Source: Megaleporinus macrocephalus (lineage: Eukaryota; Chordata; Actinopteri; Characiformes; Anostomidae). Taken from it: DNA of 64,000 bases. This document shows, in pieces, positions 1 to 19,135 of the stretch (its first letter is position 1; each line of letters begins with the position of its first letter). Under the pieces are notes generated by a model. The model made no database searches. It was not told the DNA's origin and saw only the letters and a program-made list of their open reading frames with translations. The translations under genes were made by a program, and so were the position numbers. The stretch is from NCBI GenBank assembly GCA_021613375.1, contig CM038720.1:11683962-11747961 (forward strand), written 5' to 3'.

Positions 1-774
1 AGCGCAGGCGGCTGTAGTTGGTGACCGGGAATGGCCTAGGTTCAACTCACAGTACTATGTTAATACACAGGTCCGCAAATGTATGGTGGACCAAGAAAAG
101 AAAATCATTAACAGTTCATGAAACGTTACCCTGTAAAGTAGTGATACTCTTCTGGCAACTCCAACTTACACAGTGTCCCTGAACAGCTTTGTTCAAAGGC
201 ACATTGTGCAGCCCACTTAAGAAAGCAGTTCCATGAATTCCATCTATATAAAGAAAAAAAACACATCGTTGAGAATCGTGCCATAGCCATAACAGCTGCA
301 TGTGAGGAGCTGAAACTGTTTAAAATCACACAATACTCAGAAAACCTCTGCTCAGTTTCAGACTCCTCGTTTGTTGCATTGCTTTAGGTCCTCCCCCCAG
401 CGTCTGGTACACGCCACTGCTCGTGTACTGATGAGATGCCAAACGTAACATTGTGTAGGTGCATCAAACTGAAAACATGAAAACGATCAAACGGCGACGA
501 TGTTTCTTGCAGCGGCTTCCTGGGCCTGTTCCGGTAGAAAGAAGAAGTGTTTACTTTAGGAAAGGCGTGTCTGGTTCTCGCACCTCGCCTTTTGTTTTCG
601 ACACAGGGACAGAGGTCAGCTAGCTAACGGATTTACCCCACAGTCTACATCGGGGGCTCATCTGCACTGGCTCACACAGTTCAATGCCACTCGGTTGTTT
701 GGCTGCCCTTCGGAAAAAGGAAGAAAAACGGGGGGGTACAGGTGCCGCAAGGTTCTAACAGAAGTGAAGAACTC
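1..774. other. 3' flank / likely 3' UTR side of smad4
   Basis: This lies just downstream of the smad4 stop codon (775-777, minus strand), so part of it is probably smad4 3' UTR. I see no second gene, RNA gene or clear mobile element, and did not find a convincing polyadenylation signal. Confidence 0.4.
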
Positions 775-9151
<8,377 letters not shown>

Positions 9152-9450
9152 CTGGACTGTTCGTTGTTTGAGTATCGAGCCCGTTAGCCAGTCAGGTATA
9201 GCCGAGCTGCTCGGTTCACAGCAGAGCAGCAAACGCGCCGCTCAAACTTCAGCCCGAGTAGCTGTTCGGCGAGTTTGTGCGATGTGGGAGCCGCAGAATA
9301 TCAAGAAACATACATTACAACCGGGCAGAAGATCTGCCTGAATCCACAGAAATCACACGAATACAGCGTTCAGTGAGAAGGCGAATACGAGCGCAGCTCC
9401 AAACAAAAATAAACAGTGGAGACTCGGTCCGCAGGCACCATCTTAATGCC
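9152..9450 (-). promoter_or_regulatory. smad4: Probable smad4 5' non-coding exon and promoter
   Basis: On the minus strand a strong splice donor (CCAG|gtaagt) ends a candidate exon at 9152. The sequence above it is richer in CpG than its surroundings and holds an NRF1-like palindrome (acgcatgcgcag, about 9491-9502) and a YY1-like AAGATGG core in minus orientation near 9437-9444, both common in TATA-less housekeeping promoters. It lies about 2.2 kb upstream of the smad4 start codon, where a non-coding first exon is expected. The exact transcription start, the upper exon edge and the matching acceptor before 6945 are not determined. Confidence 0.5.
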
Positions 9451-9589
9451 CCGCAGCAGCTGCCCTGATTTCGTAGCGATATGGCGAACGACGCATGCGC
9501 AGAGAGAAAAGAAGGAACGGGCTGCGATCCAATCTGAGTACTTGTGTCCTACCACCCTACTCTAGAACACCACTTGGGAAATATTTGTA

Positions 9590-10010
9590 ATAATTCTTTA
9601 TATATACTAAGGCCACAAATTACTATATTAAGTCCACAAATTACTATACGGAGGCAAAAAATGACCATATTGAGCCAATTCTGAGTTAATTTACTAATAT
9701 TTGCAAATTACTTAGGCCTCAAATTATGATAAGGCCACAAATTACCATAACCATAACTAGGTATTTTGAGGGCACAAATTATTATACAGAGACTACTAAT
9801 TACTGTGTTGAGCCAACAGTTTATTATATTTCCTCATAATTACAATTTGCTAAGGCCACACATTATAATACTGAGCCAAACAAATTATATACTGAGACCT
9901 GAAATTACTATATTTAGGCAATAGTTTACTATACTGAGACCACAAATGATCATACTGACCCAACAATTATTATAGAACAGTTATAATGCTAAGTTAACAA
10001 TGTACTATAT
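9590..10010. repeat. Degenerate AT-rich tandem repeat, left block
   Basis: Irregular repeats of about 19-22 bp built on 'gaggccacaaattactatatt', with variants such as 'taaggccacaaattaccata' and 'tgagccaacaatttattat'. The same repeat resumes at 11724 on the far side of the LINE fragment. Confidence 0.75.
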
Positions 10011-10116
10011 TAACTAATATATATCCACTGATACTAATGTATCTCCATTTTTGTCTATTTTGAGTTTTCTACATCATTTGAACATGCCAATGGTCATTTA
10101 CATTGTGTGAAACTTC

Positions 10117-10268
10117 CATGATGAATGCACCAATAGAAATGCTCAAAAATAGCTTGGAAAGAATTCTGGTCTCATTGACTTACATTAAAAGTAAAGTATG
10201 TTTTTGTACTCTCCTGTAAAGTTGCAATTTTTGAAATTCTTGTTTTTCTTTGGACAGTGACAATTTGC
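10117..10268 (+). repeat. Dispersed repeat, copy 1 (pair with 12904-13041)
   Basis: Shares catgatgaatg.accaatagaaatgct, cattaaaagtaaagta, tgtaaag and a terminal ttggacag.gacaatttg with 12904-13041, in the same order and orientation. Non-coding. Confidence 0.75.
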
Positions 10269-10304
10269 AGTTAGCTAATTTACTATTAATTTACTATTTT
10301 GGCA

Positions 10305-11723
10305 CAAATTATTCCAGCTCTCTATAGATACTCACACTGTGCCAATTCTCTGGAAAATATCTGTAATTATTCTGGTCCCAAATATAGTCAGCCCTCGGAA
10401 GAATAATGACTATAGACCGGTGACACTCACCTCAAATGTTTTTAAATCATTTGAAAGGCTGATGCTTGAAAAGCTTTGAATACATACATAATAGCTAATA
10501 AATTCCAGTTTGCTTATACAAAAAATCGAAGCACAAGTGACGCAATAGCAACATTAATGCATCTTATTTTTAAGCATATTGAATGTTCAAATGCATATGC
10601 TCAACTACTGTTTATTGATTTTAGTTCAGCCTTTAACTTAATACAGCCACATCTGCTCCTTAGTAAGCTAGCCCATGCTGATGTAAACCCATTTGTAATT
10701 AAGTGGTGTTACTCTTTCCTGTCTAATAGGCCACAACAAGTAAAGTTGAACTCTGCTCTGTCGGATATAACAGTATGTAGTACTGGTGCCCCCCAGGGGA
10801 GTGTCAGTTCACCTTTTCTGTTTACCTTCTACACGAATGATTGTGTTAGTATGGAGGAAAACCAGCACCTGATTAAATTTTCTGATGATACAGTTTTACT
10901 CAGTTTGTTAACAAAAACCTCTAATCCATATAGTTATCATATAGCTGTAGAAAACCTGGTGGCCTGGTGTGAGGCACATGAACTGCAGATTAACACAAGC
11001 AAGACAGTAGAAATGCTGGTGGACCCTCGAGCAGTTGGAAATTCTGTGTCTATTCATGGCCAAACCATTGAGCAGGTGAGCTTATTTAAATATCGTTATA
11101 TAGACTGTGATCTAAGCTGAAAAACACAGGTGACCAAGGTGTCTCCGATTATTTGGTGTATGTAAAGATATTATGCTAATTTTCTACAGAGCAGCTATTG
11201 AATCAATTTTAAGATATGATATTACAAGTTGGTTTGGCAATTTAACAGTTAAATTGAAGACACAAATAAATAACATCGTTAAGACAGCAGGGAAAATTAT
11301 GGGCATTCCTGCCCCTTCTGGCCCGCAGGGGTTGTGGCAGCAGGCTATAGGTAGGCAGGTTAGGAATATTGTATCTGATAGTACACATGTGCTCTATCAG
11401 GAGTACCAGCTCATGAACTCAGGCAGGAGATACAGGGTTCCTTTGTGCAGGCCCAATAGGTTTAAACATTCTTTTGTACCACTGTCAATTAAGATCCTAA
11501 ATAATAATGAAATTTGACAGTATGATGGTGGTATAGGGGCTGTGGGGTTGTGTAAAGGTATAAAAATGTAATACACTTTAAATCTTCAATGTATTGTTAC
11601 GATATGGTTTTTGGGTCACATGATGTTTTGTTATGTCTGCTTGTTTTCTGTTGTAGTGCAGCATGCCCTAATTCCAAAATCTCTCCTCTGGGAGACAAAT
11701 AAAGGAACTATGACTATGACTAT
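10305..11723 (+). mobile_element. 5'-truncated L2/CR1-like LINE fragment
   Basis: It carries the last part of a non-LTR reverse transcriptase and ends in a short tandem tail (tatgactatgactat, 11708-11723) after caaataaaggaac, as in L2/CR1-type LINEs with microsatellite tails. The 5' end is missing: homology starts at a 'TVPILWK' motif near 10335. It is inserted in the degenerate tandem repeat at 9590-12060. Confidence 0.8.
10335..11517 (+). pseudogene. Broken non-LTR reverse transcriptase
   Basis: Visible RT blocks in order: VPILWK and DYRPVTLTSNVFKSFERL (about 10335-10470), LLFIDFSSAFN (the motif carrying the first catalytic Asp), STGAPQGSVSSP, FSDDTVLLSLL (a form of the F/YADD catalytic motif with Ser for Ala), ending about 11118. 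A further block at 11173-11517 has FYRAAIESILRYDITSWFGN and RYRVPLCRPNRFKHSF, typical of the C-terminus. A frame change near 10480 and stops between 11118 and 11173 break it, so it cannot encode an active enzyme. Clade call (L2/CR1-like) is from memory of motif style. Confidence 0.85.
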
Positions 11724-12060
11724 TAAGGCCACAAGGGTTACATTACTACAGTGAGGCAACACTTTACTATATTGAGGCCACAAATTATTATATTGAAGCT
11801 ACAAATTAATATTTTGGTGCCCCAATTTGATATATTGAAGCTAATAATTAATATATTATAGTCACACATTATTATACTGAGACCATTAATTACAGTATTG
11901 AGGCAACAAATTATCATATTAAGGCGGCAAATTAATATACTGATGCCACAATTTGATATATTGAGGCCAAAAATTATTATATTAAGGTAAAAATGTACTA
12001 TACTAAGGCCACAAATGACTGTGCTGAGACAACAATTTATTATAATGTGACCATTATCAT
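11724..12060. repeat. Degenerate AT-rich tandem repeat, right block
   Basis: Continues the 'gaggccacaaattattatatt' repeat of 9590-10010 after the LINE fragment, with variants such as 'tgatgccacaatttgatatat'. It fades out near 12060. Confidence 0.75.
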
Positions 12061-12903
12061 AATTTGAATTAATTATTTGAATTAAACATTATTTGCATCT
12101 AAGGGCAGCCTAAGATTTAGCCAAAAATAAACATAAAAAGAATTATTTTTAAAAGAAAACCTGGAACAGTGCTTGGAACAGTTGAAGGTAAAAGAGGAAG
12201 AGCAACAAGACAAATGGACATAATAAGAGATTATATGCAGGAGCCGAAAACACTTTAGAAATAAAAAGTAATAAGGAAGCAAATAAGATTTGAATAAATA
12301 AATATATATACAAAACAAGGAATTATATGATACAGTTGGACTCACACAACAACTGTGCAGTTGTTGAGAGGTTAAGAAAGTATTTAAGATTTTGGAATTG
12401 TTCTTTACAGAAAATTATTCGTTCAGAAATTTTTTTTACTCAAGACACTTTTGTGAATCTGACTAAATGGGAATAGGCAGAATTCTACACACTACTGTTC
12501 TAGTTAGAACACAAAAGTGCAAATTGGAACACATCCAAAAACAAGGTCCAGAGAGATCCTGCAATTAATGGCCACTAGAGGGCATTCGTGTGGTCCAGAA
12601 TTAAAAGGAGTTAGTGGTCTTTGCTAGAGGGTCTCTATTGCAATGTGGCCCATGATGCATGGGGCTGCCTAGAATCTTCACTGAGCTGCTCATATCAGTT
12701 TATGTCTCTGTTTATTCACAACAGTTCTCATTAATTTTTAAACGAATCCTCCACATCCTGCAATATGATTTATTCATTAATCATATAGAATTCTTAGAAG
12801 AACCCTGACTGTTAAGACATACAGACCAAAATATGCTGCAAATGCCCAACACTATTCAAATATTAAGGCTGTCCAAAAAAACAAATACAGCAGGTACCAT
12901 TTT

Positions 12904-13041
12904 CATGATGAATGGACCAATAGAAATGCTCTGAAATAACTTAGCAATTCTGGTTTCATTGGTTTGCATTAAAAGTAAAGTAAGTTGTTGTAAAGCTGCC
13001 ATTTTGGAGATATTGTTTTTTCCTTGGACAGCGACAATTTG
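12904..13041 (+). repeat. Dispersed repeat, copy 2
   Basis: Partner of 10117-10268, same orientation, 2.8 kb away on the other side of the LINE and tandem-repeat tract. Confidence 0.75.
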
Positions 13042-13829
13042 TTGTATAAACTAATCGAAACATGAAATTCTTTTCATTTTTGTTGCTGCATCAAATGGTT
13101 GCTCTTCCCTCTCTCTCTATCTCTCTCTCTCTCTCTCTGTCTGTTGTCCACTGAGCGATAAGCAGTGAGCTAAATATCTCCTTTAACTCTAATGTATCAT
13201 TCAGCCTTCCAGATTTATCTAGAACACTCAACAGAACAGTTTTACTGATTGTCTTGTTTTCTGTTAGACTAACAGCACTAAAGCCATATAACATCATCAG
13301 TGACAATGGTGGCCTACTAATAGAGGGCTTTTGCCTAATTGGCCTGTTTGTTAAAATAATAAATCTAACATTCCTGTTTGGCAAATATGTCATATTTAAT
13401 AGTTTTGGACATGAACAGTGTTTGAAGTTTGGTAAAATCATATGTCATTTCAACTGGATTTTCACTGTTACGCGAACAATTTTACTTTTTTTTTTTACAT
13501 TAGGACCAAATCCATTATAAACCCACCGCTTAGTCACTTGGAAACTTGCCTGAAATCAAAAAATGGATGCAACTTCCTTATGCCTTATTGGAACAACAGT
13601 AGCTCTTAATAAAAAAAACTCCCTCACAGTTGATGATGTAACTGTGTACCCTTGTTGGAAATCTTGTTTCATTCTTTATTTGAGTCTGTCATTTGATGCT
13701 CATGTAAGATCTGTTCGACCTCTTTTGTCCACTTGCACATTATTACCAAAACCAGACCATGACTTTTCCTGTTCTATGTATTCATACGATTGTAAGCATC
13801 TTTGGGTTCTTTGGTGCATTGTAAGTACC

Positions 13830-13965
13830 ATAGATTATCCATCCATCCATCCATACATCTATTATCTACCCCTTTATCCCATTGGTCAGGGTCACGAGGG
13901 GGCTGGAGTCAATCCCAGCGTCATGGGGCGAAGGCTGGGTACACCATGGACAGTTACCATAGATT
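13830..13965 (+). repeat. Teleost interspersed repeat fragment with (CATC)n
   Basis: Begins with catccatccatccatac and continues ggtcacgagggggctggag...gcgaaggctgggtacaccatgg, a truncated copy of the repeat at 43028-43335. Confidence 0.7.
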
Positions 13966-16516
13966 ATATTTATTATTATTACTATTATTATTATTATTCC
14001 CTTAAATAGGTAGTTAAACTCAATGTAACATTTAGGTGCACCCATTAGATGGTAATGGCCGACAGCATCAACTTGCCTGAGATTAAACGATAGCAGTTTA
14101 CATTCTCAATTTTTCATCAATTGAAAGTAACGTTCCTAATGATCCTACTTACGTCACTGGAAAGATTGTAGGATTTGCTGATCCCGCTGTCCTACTCTTC
14201 TTCCCTGCATTTCCAGGCACTTCACCTTCATGTCCACAGGCACATGTTTTCCTGTCACAGGGTGGGAAGACCTACGTGCTGACTATGGGTTCTCTGAAAT
14301 TCTGCCCTTAATAAAAAGATTTGAGTGTTTACATGTTTAAAGTTAATTCCAGTCTTTTTGAGTTTCACAATAATGTATGGATTTGACAGAACTGCTGTTG
14401 TTTTCCTGAACCGGAACAGAAGAATTTTCTAACAGCAGAACATCACACCTCTCGTGTTTGTGGTTCTTTCTGCAGAATCGATTTTAAACCCTGAACCCTT
14501 CTAAAAAATGTAAGAGCTTATTTTATTGATGATACATCGTATCTCAGAGGCTTCAGGAAGCCAAGCATTTAGTTGGAAAAGGGTTGAAAGGCATGGATTG
14601 TACAATTCAAGGTAGAAAGATCTTTATTACCATTTGAACAAAGATTTGCTAGGCAGGTCAATATTTTGCCTATGCTCACCATCAGCACCCGTAACCACAT
14701 TCAGTGAAGAGAAAGGGTCAGAACATTGGGTCAGCCTTACTATAGCACGTTATGAAATGCCTTACTCAAGAGCATTAGGTCTGGTAAGTAGAGTTGGCTG
14801 GTGCTGGGTGACTTTGGAGAAAGGTGGGAGGTTGGGGTGTGGAAGGCAGGCCCTGCAGAGGTCAGAGATGAGGATTTAGAAGAGGAAGGGCCTGAAGGTG
14901 TGAGCATCAGGGTAAAATGAATTGCTGGAGCTCTGGAATCTGACAGCTCTCTTTCCCAGCTGCACCCCACTTGGAATGAGGTCTCATCCTGAGTGATGGC
15001 CTGTAAGCTTCCCAGCTCTGACACCTCCTTATCACGGCTGTGTGGAAGAGAGTGTGGCAGTGGCACGCATGGCATGTGGCGCTTAGTGACCATGGAGGGC
15101 CAGGGGTAGATTACGCCCAATCAGAGGAACTGGTGAGAGATGAGAACTTGAGGACCCATTCAGCTTTATTGTTCTGCACTCTGCAGGTACACTCTTTGTG
15201 AAACTGCTTCAGACCTTACACCAAGGTCAAAGTAACATCAGTTATCAAGCAAGATACAATTACTCAAGATACCAGCGACTGTCATTTTGGTGGATTGTTT
15301 GAGCATACTATAAGAGTGGATTGGTGATTGGGAATCTCCTTAATCGTCTCTGGTTTGCTTCAGTAACATTTTCAACTTACTTTCCTTTGAGTTTTTGCTA
15401 ACCTATGAAGGTGAATCATCTTGTTTGTAAATATCCTATGCAAGAAGTTCTGAAAAATGGAAATTAAATAAACTAAGAGGAGTGTTTGACTTTTGCCTTT
15501 TGCAGAGTATTAAGTGTGAACAGTTGAAGGTCAGGCAATACATTCAATGACTTCTGTTAAAATCGAATTCTTTGGAATGAGCATAATTACACTCCAGGTT
15601 TCCAAGTATATTTTAGTCCTCCTGTCTTTTTTAACTGTACCTTGTTGACCTATTGACCAGCTGCACATTACCTCAAAGTAGCAATTTGAAAGATAAAGTA
15701 AATTTATTCTCCAAACCTTCAGGGGCACCATGTCATCGTACCTGGACTTATACCACCAATGTCAAGCGCTGGTTAACATGTGCATGGGTTGCACTATTAC
15801 CCGGTAGCTCATGGTTAAGAGAGACAGCTAAACCATGCTGTAACCACCACAGTGCTCTGTGAGGAAAGCAACTAGGATGGAGATTCAGATTTTACAACAA
15901 CTTGACTACCTGTCATTTAATTATATAACTGGGAGCAAGACCTTCAATATGAGTGACGATACATTAGAATACATCGTCGGGGCAGCAGTGCTACTTCCTC
16001 ATCCTCTGATGTTGGACTTGAGGTACAGAGTTGTATTACTGGAGCTAGCCCATTAGCAATGCTAACTTGGATATTACTGTAACACAATGCATAGAAGTTT
16101 TTGACAAACCAGCAAAACTGTTATTCTTCACATTCTATTAATAATAATTAGTTAATGTCAAAATGTTTCAAAATAAAGATCTTCGGCCAATTGGACCTTA
16201 AAGCCATACCAGTGTTTCAAAAGTAGATGTTTTAGATAAACAGCATCTTGATTGAAACAATTTATTCTATTGTGGTATTTCTACTACTTGACTAAAATAT
16301 TTTTGTATCTATTATTGTGCTACTGGTAATCCATGTAAGTGAGGGTTGTTGGTATCTTGAGATTGTATTGGAAAGCACTATTTTCTAACTTATACAATAG
16401 AAAAAGCACTCATTTACGTATAGCAGATCCATAACCTCCTCTTGCATTTTGATCATTCCTTGACAGTGTTTGGATATTTCATATAGCAGCATGCTTTAGT
16501 GCTACTGAACATCTTT

Positions 16517-16522
16517 TTTATT
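16517..16522 (-). terminator. Candidate bmp10 polyadenylation signal
   Basis: AATAAA on the minus strand, 178 nt downstream of the bmp10 stop codon. Position is suitable; no transcript evidence is available. Confidence 0.4.
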
Positions 16523-16699
16523 ATACTTTTAGTTAGAGTTGCTAGATAACTTGTTAATTATCACACAAAGGCAACATCATTGTTTGTTATGGTGCGATGT
16601 TCTTTCAACATGCACCATTCACTTAAACTTATCACTTGATCTCAACTTTTTTCACATTGTTTGATTCAGGAGAGAGTTCATGTGTCCTTGGTACCGAAA

Positions 16700-19135
16700 T
16701 TATCTGCAACCACACTCTGCCACAACCATGCCCTCGTATTTGTGCTGAAAAATAACGTGACCGTTTTCATTTATGTACAGGAGGGAGATGGGTTCCAGCT
16801 TGGTTGGCACACAGCAAGTTTGCGAGACCTTCTGAGGGCTTTTCAAATTGACCAGTGTTTGGATTATAGCATGCTTGGTGGGCGTGACTTGTGGAGGCAG
16901 GGGATAAGTGCACGTCCCATGGCATGTGTAGGCCTCGAAGCCAGTTGGGGCCAGAATCCAAGAGTCCCAGCCTATGTCTTTAAATTCCACAAAGAGCGAA
17001 GTCCTCTTGCAGTGGCTTCCTTTGGCATTGCGGCGGGTTCTGGGGGAGCCATCGTAGATCACATTGGACCGCATTTGCATTAAAAGACCCTCGTCCTGTT
17101 GTTTCTCATCCTCGTCTTTTTCATCTACCCGCAGTCCATTAGGATTCGCTGGGTTATTATGCCCCTCTGTGATCCTCTTCCCGGTGTGCCTTGGCTCATC
17201 CTGACGGGTTTCACTCTCTGTGTCTGAGAAGACGATTAGCACTGGTTCATGCTTTCCTTCTGGGCTCTTGTCAATGTCCAGCTCAATTAAAGTCGTGCCA
17301 TCTCTCTCATCTTCATTCTTCAACTGGCTCTCAATGGCTGCATTATTCACGCTTTCAACATGGAGCTCTAGCCAGTGGCTCGTGCTCTCCGACTTCCTCC
17401 AGTGCTGAACGGCATCTGTCAAAACAAACACCTCCCATCCGCTGTCTTTGCGCCGGCCATGCCTTGCCACTAGCTCATCCGTCTCCCTCTTCCCCACATC
17501 CCTATCTTCATCCTGCATCTCAAAAACAGTGACCTTCCAGTCAACACCATCATAGCGATGAGGATCTCGATGGACCAGCATGTAGAGGCGGAGCTCAGCT
17601 GCAACAATACGCTCGTGACGTGGGACAGAGACGTTAAACATAAGGGGGTATGTCCTCACACCTCGACCTGTCACACTGTGGGGGGAGGTGTCTGTAAAAC
17701 AAATACCAACAGGGTATTTCTACATGATTTACATCACAATATACAGTTCTGGCTTATAACAGAGATCAGAAATGCAATGCTCTTTTCGTGCAAAGACATG
17801 CAAGGCCAAGAATGAAACAGAAAATGATTTCTTGTGAAAGAAAATTGATGCTGTAACAAGAAAATTACACCTTCAAGCAGTAATTATTCAATCTCAAAAG
17901 CAAATGAATTAAGTGTTTAATAGAATGTGCTGAGGAATTTCAGTGACATTAAACAAGGATGGTGCAACTAAGCGCTGCGAGCATTGCATCAGTGTGATTA
18001 ATGCCACTCAAGTCTATGTCTGAAAAAAAGCTTCATTGGGAAACATTGCCTAACTACTAATAATGCTGCATTGTTTAGGCTAACATTGAGTACATTCATT
18101 CAACACCTATATCAAATATACATTTTTCTGATAATATCTCTCTGTCAATAATAACCAAAGCAGTTTAGAGGCGTTTAATAATATTATTAATATGCATTTA
18201 TCAGTCTAGTTGAGTATGCTTTGGAGTTTTTTTTCAAAATCTCTTCATAATTCAATGGTAGTCCTTCATAGCAGTTGGAAATGAAATGGTGTATGATGGA
18301 AATACTTTTCTGAATTTCTTTACAGTGAAGGTGACACGAACCAGAGGTCGTGGAAATACAGCTAAAGCAACCAGTGAACCAGTGAAGTCTTAATATTTTA
18401 TTTAAAATAGAATTAAATCTTAATATCCAACATTTTATTTGTATACCGTTTTGCCGTACAACACATTGCGTGTACCAATCCACCATGAAGGAGTTTAAAA
18501 ATAGCCTAAAGGCCAAAATCTTGCCATATCGTGTTGATCGTAAAAGAAGTCTCCAGCATCAGAAGATGTAATCATTTCATGTAATACATTTCTGTGATGT
18601 AGCTTATATGGGCAGTAAGTGCTTCAGACATCTGATTCCTATCACCAGCACTTTGATCAGTTAGGACTCACGTCAGACCACCTTATCTTAACCATTTGAT
18701 CATGCAGTCCAATTTTAAGAAATTGTTGAGTAGATGTTAAAAGCAGGTTAACATGACAGAAAAAGGTGAGAGTGTACCTTCGTTCTTGAAACTGCGTGCG
18801 ATATTAGCCGCAGGCATGGTGCTGCGGTCATTAGCATAGTGGTTGTACAGTTCCAGCATGTACTCTGGTGGCTCAACGTGAGCAGCCCGGGGCCTCTGTG
18901 CTGGCCCTCGCTCTGTTAAATTTAACATGTAGAGGAACTGGCCCAGCAGTGCCTGAACATCCACATTATCATCCTGGTCCAGCAGAGACGGATCCACTGC
19001 CCCGACGGCTCCTGAAAATGACCAGGGCTCCTCGAGGGATGGAATTGGACTCGCCTGACCCCGACGAAGCAGCAGCGAGATACAGAGGACTATGGTCTGA
19101 ACATACCCAAGTGTGGCCCACTCTGTGACAGCCAT
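16700..19135 (-). CDS. bmp10: BMP10, secreted TGF-beta superfamily ligand (complete, 2 coding exons)
   Basis: Secreted ligand of the BMP9/BMP10 branch; in vertebrates this branch signals through ALK1 and BMP type II receptors on endothelium and in the heart. Exon 1 is 18778-19135 (ATG at 19133-19135, donor AACGAAG|gtacac); exon 2 is 16700-17691 (acceptor tttacag|ACACC, stop TAA at 16700-16702). Together 1350 nt, 449 aa. Residues 1 to about 30 form a hydrophobic signal peptide. The prodomain has PPEYMLELYNHYA and NIARSFKNED. A furin-type site RTRR precedes the mature 109-residue domain (341-449) starting NAKG, with the seven cysteines of a cystine-knot dimer and the ending AECGCR. PPEYMLELYN, NAKG and CCVPTKLEPIS favour BMP10 over GDF2/BMP9. 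The linker before RTRR is long and acidic, so the protein is longer than my recollection of human BMP10 (424 aa). Fish may have a second bmp10-like gene; which one this is remains open. Confidence 0.95.
17692..18777 (-). other. bmp10 intron
   Basis: Single intron splitting the prodomain at the SFKNED codon (phase 1). AT-rich, no repeats or frames of note. Confidence 0.85.

Larger units (their letters stand above)
12061..16699. other. Intergenic region between smad4 side and bmp10, no supported gene
   Basis: Contents seen: dispersed repeat copy 2 (12904-13041), a CT-rich tract (13108-13140), a fish interspersed-repeat fragment (13830-13965) and an (ATT)n microsatellite (about 13964-13998). 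The minus-strand frame at 14740-15120 opens with TTG right after a stop and has no usable acceptor. A minus-strand AATAAA at 16517-16522 lies 178 nt past the bmp10 stop and is a plausible polyadenylation signal. Confidence 0.5.

Noticed and set aside
640..665. A second 'tcgggggctcatctg' stretch resembling a primer-binding site
   Set aside because: Only about 15 bases match, no LTR-like ends or internal region surround it, and it lies in the smad4 3' flank. Probably chance.
14740..15120. 126-residue minus-strand frame, Ser/Pro-rich, upstream of bmp10
   Set aside because: It opens with TTG right after a stop, has no in-frame acceptor and no recognisable domain. It could be an exon of an unknown gene but I cannot support it.
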